Origin: Plumapathes pennacea
Taxonomy: Eukaryota; Cnidaria; Anthozoa; Antipatharia; Myriopathidae
DNA length: 64,000 bases
Assembly (NCBI GenBank): GCA_964036295.1
Contig: OZ038465.1
Location: forward strand, 4,285,167 to 4,349,166
Direction of reading: 5' to 3'
Notes under the pieces: generated by a model
What the model was told of the DNA's origin: nothing
Seen by the model: only the letters and a program-made list of their open reading frames with translations
Databases searched by the model: none
Position numbers and translations under genes: made by a program
Shown here: piece by piece, positions 19,122 to 32,500 of the stretch
Layout: each line of letters opens with the position of its first letter
How positions within the stretch are numbered: position 1 is the first letter of the stretch

Positions 19122-21163
19122 CAGAAAAAATCGCTATCTCAGATTTTCCATATCACACAACATACGTAACTTTTATGGAAAATGAGGTCTTATGTAATTC
19201 TTTCAATTTATGTAATTCTTTCTTTCAATTGACAGTCAAAGCTTTTAACTCGAAATCTTATCAACAAACCATTTAGCATGTAATGGAGAGTTTACCTTTT
19301 GGTCGAGGGTCTATGTCGAAAGTTGAGGGTAACATGTCGATGGTTGAAAAGAGATCCTTTAATTTTTTTTCCCGACAAATGAAGCAAAACTCTGAGTCTA
19401 TCAGTGAAAACAGGAACAGATTGATCTAATTAGCTACTTATACTAACATGTACCGAGTATCAAACGTGTTGACGGGTACACTCTGCCAAAATTGTTCATA
19501 TTCGCATTTTAGAAATGTCCGTATTCCCAAATTTATCAAATTTACAGTCCAGATGATAATCTGCCATTGTTTAGCAAACGAACTCATCATATTACTGTCC
19601 AAAAGAGTGTATTCTTCATCTGAAAGCTTCGACTTTTTATTAGCCAGAGACTTTTAAGAAACATTTATTACAGTCTAATCTATCCACACCTATATTATGC
19701 CAACATTGTATGGGCAAATAATTACCATTCACGTCTTGACAAACTGTTAAAATTGCAAAAAAAAATTGATACGAATAATGACATTTTCCAAATATAATGC
19801 ACCCTCTTTACCTCTATTTCACAAATTCAAAATACTCAATATCCATCAAATAAATGATTCTCTGACAGCTTGCTTTACGTTTAAACTCATCAACAAGTTT
19901 CTTCCGCCCTATTTTAGCTCTTTTTATGTTCAAAATTTAAACATACATCAACATAATACTAGAAGGGCAAAAAAATTACACCAAAAATATAATAGAACTA
20001 ACTATGGTAATTTTTCTACACGAAATAAGTTAATATCGATCTGGAACTCGACACCCAGCAATATTCAAGAATCTTCTTCCTTCACAATGAAATCGCACAT
20101 TCTAAATATCCAAGTAACATAGAGTTTTATTCTTATGATTATTATTAGCTTATTACTATCTACAAATACAAATATTTTTAGCTTCACGTTTGTTATTTCT
20201 TACTTGTTCGTGGCGAAGTAGCTTATCTTTATTAGTATGATTATTTCATGAACCAAAAAATATATACATAGAATAGAATATTTTTGTTGGTAATTCTGCC
20301 AACTGATCACCTATAAAGATAATCTCAAAGTATTACATAAAGGGGGACTACTCTGTAAAAGCCTGTTAGGGTTTAATTTAGTCCTCCTACCATTGTATCG
20401 ATTAAATATACCAATGTACAGTAATTAATTTGTTATGACAAAAATGGTGAATAAACAAACAAACAAACAAACTTTACTGCAATTATGTACTTGGGTGGTA
20501 ACACTAAAGAGTCCCAGCTGGATGTAATTACACATCTCTGTTGTCACCATATTTATTTTAGATTTCGGGAGCCCGCCTACAAATCCGACACAGTAGTTCG
20601 TTTGATCATGAACACGGTAGTTAATTATTCTGTGTGTTTAACTTCGGAATGGAAGATTAGTACTTCAAACTCAGGTACTGGTGAAACATGACTCACCAAA
20701 CATCTGGATCAGATAATAGCCGACAGGCAGGCGCCTGTTGTGTAATAGCTGTCTCATGCGTGAACTACTGCGAATAGTCTGACTTAGAGGGAGTTACCGT
20801 TTCTCCAGTGATCATAAAAGGTTATGGGATCGTTATGAGTATCCTTACATGTTAGACCAGCGAGAAAACTTAGGCCTTAAGACTGGAATGTCCGGCCGGA
20901 CAGAAATATGAGGGACGTTTCAGTTTGAGACACCGGCAGTTACCCAATCAATCCAAGAATCTAAGACTTAAACAAAGTCCGCAACAAAGCGAAGCTGTTT
21001 TTAAAAGGATAAGTGATGATGAGATTTAAGATGAGAGATAAGTGATGACGAGATTTTTCAACACTCCGCACTTTCCATAAGAATTACATAAGACTCCTCA
21101 TTTTCCATAAAAGTTACGTATGTTGTGTAATATGGAAAATCTGAGAACCGCGTAGCGATTTTT
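19122..21163. repeat. About 2.0-kb unit bounded by ~80-bp inverted repeats
   Basis: The left end (19122-19200) and right end (21079-21163) are inverted copies sharing AGATTTTCCATAT, ACACAACATACGTAACTTTT and ATGGAAAATGAG. Between them lies a decayed LINE 3' end (see separate entry) plus sequence I do not recognise. It may be one non-autonomous DNA element that received a LINE insertion, or two flanking MITE copies in opposite orientation. No target duplication was resolved. Confidence 0.45.
19440..20475 (+). mobile_element. Decayed LINE fragment: reverse transcriptase C-terminal end and 3' tail
   Basis: A broken reading frame runs to about 20122. It contains KLIRIMTFSKYNAPSLPLF, HKFKILNIHQINDSL, HNTRRAKKLHQKYNRTNYG and LISIWNSTPSNIQ. 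This order of motifs is the usual C-terminal end of CR1/L2-type LINE reverse transcriptases (PLF..L.IL.., NTR......R.TYG, ..WN.LP..I). Frameshifts and stops upstream near 19650-19765 show decay. The 3' end has a short (AAAC)n tail at 20453-20473 after GGTGAATAAAC, typical of such elements. The catalytic core and endonuclease are absent. Confidence 0.65.
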
Positions 21164-21548
21164 CTTTCCAAAAGTGTAATGTAGTTAATCCGTCTTTCTG
21201 TAGCCTATTGACTTCAAAGTTGGGCTCCGATAAAGAAAAAAAGTTGCATCTAAAGGTCCAAGAAGCACGCTTGTTTAACAAATAATAAAATTATAGGCTG
21301 CTTTGTTTCTCGCGCACGGAGTTTGAATCATACATAAAAAGCCGATCTCCTCACCTTGAAGATGTCCCCCTTTCGTGATCCACTTCATTGTCTCTAAGGA
21401 TTAAAAATATCTTCAGTGAGTAAAAGTATACCGTGGACGACTCAAAAGGATGAATATTTCTTAGCTTACCCTTCAGTTTGCTCCGACATCGTGCACCATG
21501 CGATGATGAAACGAAAGACAGGCGTAATGAGCTGTCACTGGCTTCGCG

Positions 21549-21622
21549 ATTCCCGGTTCCCGGTTCCCAGGTTCCCGGTTCCCCGTTCCCGGTTCCCGGT
21601 TCCCGGGTTCCCGGTTCCGGGT
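21549..21622. repeat. (GGTTCCC)n minisatellite
   Basis: About ten imperfect copies of a 7-base unit (CCCGGTT with variants). It stands directly before a strong hairpin. Confidence 0.85.
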
Positions 21623-21635
21623 TTTAAACATAGCC

Positions 21636-21756
21636 GACTCTGCTCACCCTCTCCAGGCGCGTCGGTTTTTTTGAAACCCTATTGTTGTCATTGATTGGTG
21701 CGTAAAGACAAAGGCTGTCAAAAAAACCGACGCGGCGGGAGAGGGTGAGCAGAGTC
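21636..21756. repeat. Hairpin with ~38-base arms
   Basis: Left arm 21636-21673 (GACTCTGCTCACCCTCTCC...) is the near-exact reverse complement of 21718-21756 (...GGAGAGGGTGAGCAGAGTC). The loop is about 44 bases. It is probably a small foldback transposon. Confidence 0.8.
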
Positions 21757-21830
21757 GTATTCTTTACACCACTCCAGACAGAGTGCGTTTTGTCGCCAAC
21801 TATTCAAATTACCTTTGTTGTCGTTGACCA

Positions 21831-22412
21831 ATGGGAATGTCGCTTTCAGAGGGACGGTTGGGTTGTTTCGGAATGTTGCCACCTTATCGGAGTCAAGCAT
21901 GGGAGCATCTAATTTCATGGCAGTTTGATGACAAATGTCGTTGTTTTGCGGGCTTGAAGATAGCGCGATTTTGCCGAAACACCGATGTGCCGGAGTGCAA
22001 TTTATCGAGGAATGGCGTGTTGGAGAAATTTTCGACGTTGGAAGATTTTGGCGGCATTTATCGGCGCTTGTCTAACGAGGACTCGCCAACTGAGTTTCCA
22101 GCCTTCTCTCTCTTTTGGAGGGAGAAACACCGCCGGAAATTTCGACCACTAATACTGGCCGTAGCGGCTCTAAATTTACACAAGGGACACAGGAGACAAC
22201 AACTAACAGGTAGAATGCGTTTATTTCGTGTTTTATTAGCAAATCCTATGATTTATCGCCATCGTCAAAATCCCCATACATTTCCTTATAATCTTGGCCC
22301 TTCACGCAACCACCGGACCCCCCAAGCTAGCTTGGGCCGCCTGTGGATATGCGAGGAGCCTATATGCGCCGATCGCCCCTTCCCATTCATGATCCCGTTT
22401 CAATTGGTATAA
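21831..22412 (+). other. Open frame of 193 codons in repeat-derived DNA, unrecognised
   Basis: A long frame without splice-signal support, rich in Arg. I recognise no domain. Its second half (22130-22345) is related to 15500-15705, where the same stretch is not open in this frame, and its end runs into the duplicated segment X2. These facts argue that it is repeat-derived and not a conserved gene. No promoter or polyA signal was assigned. Confidence 0.25.
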
Positions 22413-24444
22413 CGAAAAATACACGTTCTTGCCTGTGCAATTCGCATCGTGTCTTTAGTAGAACAAGAAATATAAATTGTTGCTTTGTGCATTTTGCTAG
22501 TAAAGCGGAAACTAGTATTAAATCAAAATAACATTTTCATAATTCATGAATTGAGTTCGGCAAGGCAATGGCATGCTGAATTGAGTTCGACAGGATAGTG
22601 GGGCAACCTTTTAAAAGTGTATGAATTAATGCTGAAGTGAAATGCATAGCCTGGACTGCAGTCCCTTTTTGTACCTCTAACATCTTGCAAAGTAGCCTGC
22701 GTAGCAGTTAGCGTTTAATTCCGCGCGAAACGAAGAGCACGCGAAGACTTCTTTCGATTCTCGACCGCTTTCGCGTGGGAATACTTGCTACGCAACTCTG
22801 GGCGATGCGCTTCCTCGATCTTGAAGGGGAATGGAGGACTGCTCGAAGGCTATGCATAGCCCTAATCGACCTTTGTCAAAAGGTTTGTTCCAAAATTTAA
22901 CCGAATAATTCACTTTCTTCATGCATATATTTCACTCTTTCTGTTCTCCAACATTTTTTGAAAGCAAGATAGAGAACTTTCGGTTTGTGCCAAAAACATT
23001 GCAATTGCTCAAACGTAATATTTTAAAAGATCCCACACAGCAACCAAGTTTCACTTTTTAGCCTGTTTGATAGGAGCTGCTCTATTATTCAATTTATCAA
23101 GGGTCAATTTAGCAGTCAAGTCACAGTTTTGTTAAAGTTTCTTCTACGCGTACAAGGATTCTCGTGCTACTGTGGCGGTTCCAGGGGAGTTTAAGAGGAT
23201 TGCCCTCTATCTGCTCCTTCGCTGATCGTACACAATTCAGTAGAAAAATGATTAATCTTCGTTTTTTATCCTGATTTTGAAACTTCTGTGTAGTAAATCT
23301 GTCTCCTGCATGGAGCTGCTCTCGTTCAGCTGAAAGTGAATTACCATTTCAAACCTCCTGAGACTTTGTCTCAGCGGTGGAAGAATTAGCACAGCAAACA
23401 TAAAAAAACAATAGAAGAAAGTTGAAGAAAGTAGGAGAAAGTTGCCAGAATTCCCTTGCCCGGAGATAAGGAATTTGTAACATTTTGAAAAGCCCTAGGC
23501 CCTAGGCCCAATCCAGATGCTGTAATATTGCAAGATAAGACCAAATGCTGGGTGGTGCAACGTAACACATGTTAATTTCAAGGCATAAATTAACAACACC
23601 GTTAGAGCGTATGTTTTGCTCAAGTTTTCGTTAGCCCGACTTAGTGCTCAATTGCGGCAATCGGTATATACGAAAGACACTTGAAACAAACCCCACGAAT
23701 CATGTGTTTTCCATAAAAAGTTGCTTTCTTCGATTAATGTGATATAGTTTATACAGTGATCCTGCGAACAACGGACTTTTAATTACATATCTCCTGTCAC
23801 AGTCTCAAATGAACACCAAAGTAACACTGGTTAACTCAAGGCATAAATTAACCACACCGATAGAGCGTTTAGCCGACTTTGTGCCACTACATTTGCGGGA
23901 ATCAGAATATACGAAAGACACTTGAAAAGCCCACGAATCGTGTGTTCTCCATAAAAATCATTTTCGTCGATCAATACAACATAGTTTATATAGTGATCTT
24001 GCAAATATTTCTCCAGTTACAGTCTCAAATGAACTGTTGCACATGCGCCAAGCAGGACCAATGTTGCTATAACAGTGCTTACTGACGATTTAAACTAAAA
24101 CTCAAGTGAAAAAGGCAGATATTAAGTAACTCGGGCATATGGAAGCGGTTATAACAATAAGATGGTGCAAATGGTTTGTAAAGCAATAAAGGACGATGCA
24201 AAGGCACATCCCACATGGATGAAGGCCGCCTGTCTGAAACTATATATACCTGATTGTGTGCATATATTAAACAAGTCGGCTTAGCATTGTTAAGCGCTCT
24301 TCGGATTTTATAGGGACAATTCACCATGGCTTGGGGGCCGAATTATCTCTCCCCGTTCGTTGAGCGTGGACGGGTGTTCAGCAGAGCTGCCCCTCGAACT
24401 GGCTTGGGATCCGGACAACTCTCCCCACGGCGAACGTTTTCTTT

Positions 24445-24452
24445 TTCTTTTT

Positions 24453-24498
<46 letters not shown>
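24445..24498. repeat. T-rich homopolymer tract in the third copy of the unclassified repeat
   Basis: About 54 bases, T with a few C at the left end. The equivalent tracts at 2784-2800 and 4447-4476 are shorter, so the tract is length-variable. The surrounding repeat copy spans about 23118-24555. Confidence 0.85.
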
Positions 24499-24500
<2 letters not shown>

Positions 24501-24963
24501 AAGCTGGTTGATTTTTTATTTGTTGCTATCCATTGCTACTGATCAAATGCGCAAATTACTTTCTTAAAGTACTTGTTAGTTTCCCTAAGTACTGCAGTTG
24601 TTGAATTGTAGTTCAGTTCCATATTTCTGCTCTTGATCTATAAGTGATTACAGATGAATAGGCATTTTAAAATTGCTGTATACTGCAGCCCGCACTACCG
24701 CAAAAGGTCACAGATCCAACTTACACGTCCCGTTAAAGGTAGCAAATTCTGAGATAACAGGAGCGTATTGCTGCAGTATTTGACTTACCCAATAAATGCA
24801 TTCTGGTGTTGAAACATAACAAAATACGACAGACGTGATTTGTGACTTTTTGCGGTTTGAGGAGTTTTAAAAGGTAGTGCGGGCTGAGGAAAACAGCAAA
24901 TCTTAAATTTTCTAATACAAACATGAACTGTAGATTCAGATCACAAAAAGCGAATTGGCACTG

Positions 24964-25207
24964 AATAAACCGAATGCGAGTAGAGGCATCTACAAACGCA
25001 ACAGGACGAATTACTGGAGCACTCTGCATTTAACGATCTGCACCATTTCCGGCCTGATGTTATATCAGTACAGTTTGTCTTTGTGTTGGTGAATTCATCT
25101 CTCTGCCCTCGAGATATGTTCAGATACGCGGGCGAGCCCTGGGACAGCGGACCGAAGATAGAGAGTAACAGCAGAAAAATGCTTAACGCAACACCTGGAA
25201 ACATCAA
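24964..25207 (-). pseudogene. Truncated duplicate of receptor A exon 1
   Basis: It carries the start codon, signal peptide and Cys-rich module of receptor A, almost unchanged, plus its upstream region (25208-25500). It stops being homologous at 24964, which corresponds to 7598, 46 bases before the exon 1 splice donor. Beyond that point the sequence jumps to the equivalent of about 4942 in the receptor A intron. The donor and all later exons are therefore missing. It could at most produce a short secreted peptide of about 81 residues plus a few unrelated ones. Confidence 0.85.
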
Positions 25208-26526
25208 GCTTTATCAGGAGCAACTTGAAAGGCAGATGACGTGCAAACGAGAACCAGAATAAACACGGCCCGATGATCAGGTGTAGTGACTGTAAGTTGA
25301 TATAGTTGTAACATGTTCCGCTTTCAGTGACGTCAAACACTACTGTAAAAACAGCCGCCTACCGTCAGCTAGGGGAACGGGTCGCACGTCAGATGCTTTC
25401 AGCGCGTTTCAGTTCAGTCTGGTGTGGTGAAATTTGCGGTCCAGTACTCGTCCATACTTGCGCAAACCCTGCATTTGTTTTGCGGCCTTTTGTTTGTTTG
25501 TTTTTTTTTTTTTATGGGGGGGGGGGGGGGGCGCCAAAGTCGTGCATACATCACGTATGGGGACCGCATGCTGGACAAGGCGGGAGCCCGCCGCCCGGAT
25601 CTGAAAACCTTTACCTTGGTATCAGACCAAAATATAGGATCTTTCGACCCTACTGCAGCACCTGCATCCCAAAATCTTCCCCCTTTCAGACCTGTATTCC
25701 GATACTTTCGGCCCATTTTTAAAATATTAAAATACCAAAATAGCCTGAACCCGTATTCAAGACCAGAGAGACATCTATTACCCTATTTCAGACTAAAACG
25801 CACAGACATACGTCACTTTCGATCAGGTATTTGGGATACTGTATAAATCTCGTCACTTTTATTTATTCATTAATATGGCTGCTTTCATCTTTGCTAAGTA
25901 GTTTAATAGTCTTACAACCATTGTGACCCCGGGAAAGATTCCCTGGCCCAAGAAAAACACTACATCCCACCTATCTTGTAACCACCATCAATAACTTGAT
26001 TGCTCTTTTGGGCCATGAACGGCCAGGTTATGTCTACATAATAAATTATTTGACGCAGCTTTACTTTTATGAATAGCACCTGATTCATTCGTCAATTATA
26101 TTGTTATAAACACAAAGAAATAGAAAAATATTAAAAAGCTGCAATCTGTATACAAAACTAGTTGTGGTGCTCGCGAAACCTTACTATTGCATGAACCGCA
26201 CACAAAAAACATTAATTATGATCACTGGTTTTTGCATTTATGGCCACTGTTAAAAGTTATCATCAATAAATTGCTACCGTACCTGCAATTTTTTTTTCTA
26301 CGGTTGTAAGAAGTAAAAATAACTGAACGATTTATGACTTTTGCCACGAAAATTAATGTTCTCAGTTAGGTAAGAACGAAAATTACACGATATTAAGAAC
26401 AGCTTGACAATGCAACGATTTTACTGGGGGGGGAGGGGGATTTGTTTATTTCATTGTGCAAATGCTCAGGGTTCCTCAGGGTCACACCCTCCCTCCCGCG
26501 TCCGCGGGTCACCTCTGATAAGTGCG

Positions 26527-29500
26527 TTACTCAGGTCCCTCAAGCTCCGCGTAGTCTGGTTCCTCGAGCACGTCATAAACCGGGTTGTCCAGCCCCGCGC
26601 GTGTGGGCTGCGCATCCACGCGTCCTTGAACATCACTACAGTCCGCATAGTCAGGAATCTCATCCGGCGACGTCACCACGGCCAAGTATTCGGGGATTTC
26701 TTGCTGCTCCTGAGACTAAAACAAGGATGAGCTATAAGTCCATAATTGATCATATTATTTCGAGCATGATTTTGCGGACATATACACGGGGCCTGTTGCG
26801 CAGGCTAGGGCGACCGCGAGTCAAAAAATCAAAAACAGTAAAATTCCGTAAATAAGCCCTGTACAAGGGACTTTTCTTGGACTTACTGTCGAGGGGGAGA
26901 GGGGAAGGGGAGCACAGCAATACATAGTACCTGGCCGGTGCTTGGTATCACCAAGGCTTGGTACATAGACTCTGGCTGGTCCCTCTTCGGTGGTGCGGAC
27001 TCGAGGGCCTGGTAGAAAGCGTCGTCTCCAGCTTGCTTGGACGCGCCGCCCTTCGGCCGACCGACCATCAATGCTTGGTAAACAGGCCTTTCCTCCTCGC
27101 ATGGTGACTTTCTCTCGGCGTTGTCGTAGATATTCTCATTGGATGTTGATCTTTCATTATTAGGAATCTTCTGTAACGTCTTCATAGGCATTGCACTGGC
27201 GGTTCGCCGATTCTCTTTTACCAGAGGATTCTTGAGAAGGAGACTGCCCATGTGCAAATTCGCACTGTCGTACACTGGACTTCCTGCGAAGCAAATGAAC
27301 AAGTTCACGTCACGTTGATGTTTGTTCTGATGTTGACTAGTTTCGTCAAACCGTTGTCAAAATAGCGATCAGAGGGGCCTCGCTTCAGAGCGAGAAAGTG
27401 ATGGTGGGTGGGTGGAGATTAACTTGGAGAACCACAACTAAACCATGATGCTTTGCGTGCTTGTCGTCCTCGTCCTCAACCATTTTTGAGGTTCCTTTCA
27501 ACTTGGCATCGCAATCGGAAGCAGTCTTCTCTATCACAACGTTCTTTGTAAACATATGGTTCACTACAGTAAATCTAATTAGCATTTGTTGAGGTTTGAT
27601 TCTGTTCAATTTTTCAGTTTGAAAGTTAATGCCAAATGCATCATAATTACCAGTGGTTTCATTCTATCGTAACTTTGCCTGTATTTTCCTCGGTCAACTT
27701 AGACACACGCAAACTATCAAATGCATAAACGGTAAAGCGTGCCTTTATATTGTTCAACTCACCAACAGCCAGCGGTTTCGCATGCGCAGAGCCAGGCTGG
27801 TCACAGGGTTCTAAATAATCGGACTCGGCAAAAACTGGGTTCTTCAACATCGAGGGTAGCGGCAAATTGTTCTGTCGTGAGAAGGAAAGTTAACAAGAAC
27901 TCCAAGAGCAAACTATCAATTCTAACTACTGCTCCTTGTAAAAGGTGGTATGTTTATCCGTCTTTGCGCCATATTGACACACAAGAAAAGAAAGAGGGGC
28001 AAATAACAACGAATTTGACAAAGTAATGCACAAATAATATAGAACAAATGTAAGTTAAAATTGATCTTCGTGGTTATGAAGCAACATTAGTTGGACGGAT
28101 TGTTTGCGCAGTTCACAGATACGAGTTTCATCTTTATAGTAATTCCAACTTTCTTATGATTACCTTGCTTGTTGGATTTGCAATCACTTGAATCCGTACG
28201 CATGGGGACGTGAGGAGAAAAAAACGACACAAAAGGTTAACCATGCATTCACTTTGCTAAAGGGAGATAAATTCCCTTCCCATTTGTCAAGCTTTCTACT
28301 TTGCCTGGTTTTACTTCAAACCTTGCTTTGACCAAACCATACCTTCTGTTTCCATCAGGCACCTTCCCGCCTGTCTGCAACGCAAAGCAAGAGTTTCGTT
28401 TAGTCTTAATGGCGCCTTCCAAATCGAAAAGCGAAAGTTTCAGCTAAAAAATGATTGACCGTGATTTGGCATGAATATCCGGTGTTGCGCGCTAGCGAAC
28501 CCGGAGGCAGTTTTCACAACAGGTCCGTATAAAGGTCCTGCTACAGGAGACAATTTTTCTTGCAAAGTTGGCGACAGTAAACATTGCAAGTTGTGAAGTC
28601 AGTCAGGCGCTCGTAACTTTCTTTGCAATTTGCACGGAACGTTTCCCTGTAACTTCTACCAAAATTTTTTGGTGCAAAGATGTGGTGTTTATACACGTGC
28701 ATTCTCCAGTCGGCAACTTCTATCGACATTGAGTTGCGGTGCAAGTTAATTTACCTTTTGCCGGACCTCTATTTGGCGAGCGACACAAACAAAAACAAAA
28801 TACAAACGAACAAAATATGTAACTCATTGACGCAAGTTGCTGTTTCTCAGGCAATCAGGAGCAACAATAGGGTTGACGTACATAGCAACTGCACATGCTT
28901 TATATCTTTGTTAAAATATTAGAGGAACGTGGTGGAAGAAACCGGGTAAGTCGACCTATTTACCTTTTCCTCCTCTGGGTAAAAATCAGCCAGATACAAA
29001 ATGAAATAATAGCCACGCAGACCACAGATGCAGATGCTGCAATAATGGCCACAACAACGGTGTTATCTTTCTTATCTTCACCCGTCCTTTCGCCTTTGTT
29101 GGCGTCTTTTCCTCCGGGTGTCTCAGGATAATTTGTTGGCTCTGTTAGTTCGGTCGATACCGCAGGTTCACTCGATGTAGTCTCTTCAGTTGGCTGTTCT
29201 GTTCCACTGGTCCCGGTTGTTGTGCGGGGTACCGAGGTAGTAGAAATTGATACCTGTACGAGGTAAAAGCGATATCTTCCTTTAAAAACTACGACAAGAA
29301 GTTGTAGACCCTTTAATTATCTATGACAAATGGAGTTTGCGATTAACTGTCGTAAAGAATACAGTTAATATTGCTCTCGTTTCGTGTGGGCTTAGAGCCG
29401 TTTTCGGATTACTGTCGAACGCAATCGTTTCATTGCGTTGGTTTTGCTACTAAAGCGGCTTTTGGATTGGTCTAAACTATTCCAAAGTAACACCAACGCA

Positions 29501-32500
29501 AGTTACTTTGGCTTATGATTGGTCAAAAGTGTTTCGTACAGCCTCTGTGATGGGCGTGAAGTACTTGGTTGAGGGCCTAGATGGGGTTTACTGTTAAGTG
29601 TTATGGGCCTGAATTCTTTACTGTTAAGGGTTATGAAGCCAAAAAAATTAATGTTAAGTGTTATGTAAAAAGATACAGTTAAGTGTTATAAGACTAAATA
29701 TTAAAAAAAAAAAAAAAAAAAAAAAAAGACAAGAAGGCCTAGATGGGGTTTACTGTTAAGTGCTATGGACCCCCCCCCCCCCCCCCCCCCCCCCATTTAG
29801 GCCCTCTTGGTTTGGTTTTGGTTTTCAATACCATCCAAAAACCGCTGTGAAGATTTCAATTAGTCAGACCATGTTTTGTAACATTCTCAGCCAATCAAGA
29901 GTGAGCAAAAAAAACCAGATGTATGGTAGCCTGCTGTCACATCAAAGCCTCCTATATTTCTACTACAGTAGTTCCTGGACTTACCTTTGTAGACACCACT
30001 GTACTTGATTTCAAGGTTGTAGTTTTCCTGGTTGTCTCTTCTGTAGTCTGTTGTGGTGCAGTTGTTGTGGTTTTAGATGTGGTTACAGTGGAGCTGTCTG
30101 ATGCTTCTGTAGTCTTCGCTACTTGCTGTGTCTCCGTCGTAGAAGGGTTGGTTACAGTTGTTGAGAAAGTACTAATGACTACACCAGTGTTGGATGTGAT
30201 GGTTTTGGTTGTTGTTACACTACTTATGGGCTGCCACACCTTAGTTGTTGTAACAAGTTGATTGGTTGAAGTCTTGGAGCTTGGAGTGATCTTTGGTGGA
30301 TTAGTTGTTGGAGCAGTACTGATGACTACACCAGTGTTGGATGTGATGGCTTTGGTTGTTACACTACTTATGGGCTGCCACACCTTAGTTGTTGTAACAA
30401 GTTGATTGGTTGAAGTCTTGGACCTTGAAGTGATCTTTGATGGATTAGTTGTTGGAGCAGTACTGATGACTACACCAGTGTTGGATGTGATGGTTTTGGT
30501 TGTTGTTACACTACTTATGGGCTGCCACACCTTAGTTGTTGTAATAAGTTGATTGGTTGAAGTCTTGGTGCTTGACGTGATCTTTGGTGGATTATTAGTT
30601 GTTGGAGCAGTAGGTGTTGTTCCAGGTACAGTGCTAACTTTATTGGTGCTCACCGTGGTCCCCTGTGTCTTACTTGTTGTGGCTGTTGGTGCACTTGTTG
30701 ATTTACTGATGATATCTGTGAAAAGAAAAATTATCAAAAGCAAACAACCAACTGCAGTACATGATTAAATGTGTTGTGCACTGTGTGGTATTTTACACCT
30801 ATGAGCAAATTTCATACTCATACTTGCCAACACTGAAAAAGCAGAAAGATGGGTTTGAGCATTCTAAAAATTTTGAAATCTTAATTCTCTCTGAAATAGC
30901 ATGGGAGACCAATCTGCAGTTGTGCAGAACTAGTATTTATCCTGGTCTCGTGAAATCAACCCTTTTTTCTAGTATGAGGGGTACTGGTGAATTGTGCCTA
31001 GAAAATTGTGGGTCTTGGAAACTTTTGATCCGACCTCGTAATCTTGGATTACCCTAAGTGATACATGTAAGTCATGCCTTGTGTGTTTCTTTTCTGTCGT
31101 TTCTTCCTCAATTTTCTAAAGTCTTTTAAAAAGACTTGGTCTTGGAGTTTCAAACATTAGGGTCTTGGCCACTTGGTAAGTCTCAGATTTTACCATTTGC
31201 CACCCCTATAGTATGGTACAGTGCAGACTTACTGGAAACTAAATAATAGTGCTAAATTACGAAGTGCAATAAGGTGCAATTTGTCATTATATTGTTATAC
31301 TCTTTCATAAACATGTCTGTGACATTGAGAGTGTATACTGACTTTAACACTTCAGTTTTCAAGCTTAGGTAATAAAGGTAATAAAACGTAAATGTGCTCA
31401 GGTCATGCTTGAAAAATAACTATATTATGAACCTGAGTTGTAAAATAAGATGTGGCATATTGACTGTGAAATTTTCAAAAGATGCATAACCACAGATATG
31501 TCATACTGTACATACATGATTCTGTTCCTGTTGCTTTAAAGACAACACATGCTGTCACTGGGCCAGGATCACATGTAAAGTCAATCTTTATTATGCGACC
31601 TCTGAACTGGCTTCCAAGGTTATCCCACTATCAGAATACAAGAGAACACTCAACACTTGACATTAAAATGAGAAATAAAAAGTTGATTTTGTTATAAAAA
31701 TGCATGTTGCTAAATTATCAAGGGAAATGAAGTTAAAAAGTAACATTCACTAGATTTGTTGCATTCACTAATTATTGCACGATCATTTGGTATCCATGGC
31801 AACCACAACTGCAAAACTGTTATGGTGTTTCACAATAAACATTTTGTTATAAGACATGCCTATATGGTATTTACCAAGTTTATTAAGAGGGGTACGGTGA
31901 TATATACAAGACATACCTTCAAGTGGAGCAGCTGATCACTCTGTACTGTAATTTCTTCTTTAGCATTTGAGTTGAATAAGGTTGGATGCCATTGTTTCAA
32001 CCTTAGGTAGCTCTGACCTGTAATATTGCAACTTATGGGTGTTGATGACAGCTTTTTCAGTTTTTCATCTTTCTTTTTTGTAGGGTCTAGAACTGCCATA
32101 TAATTCAAATTTTTTAAGCGATCAATGTGAAGGACTTTGCATCCTGCAAGGAACAGAGCAAACACAATAGTATAATTGTCATCCCAAACTGCTATACAAG
32201 AATAGAGAAAGTGACCTTCACAGTTATAAAACACTAAGCAGTTCCAAAAATAGGCTGGAAGGTGGTTTCAATCCACAACAAAACACTACTTTTGGCAATC
32301 CTATAATGCTTATCCTCCTACAGTATGATTAGAAAATTTACAACCACAACATGAAAAAATTATAGTTATTTTTTCCTCCGACTGAGGTACAAAAGAAGCA
32401 GAAAATGACTATTTCCCACAGGAGCTGGGAGACTGGGTACCAGTATGTGTGGGTTAAGGGTCAGGAGGTGTGGAGGTTGGCAGTTTTTCTTGTTGCCTGC

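Noticed and set aside
29923..30261. Plus-strand Val-rich frame
   Set aside because: Antisense shadow of the Thr-rich stalk exon of receptor C.
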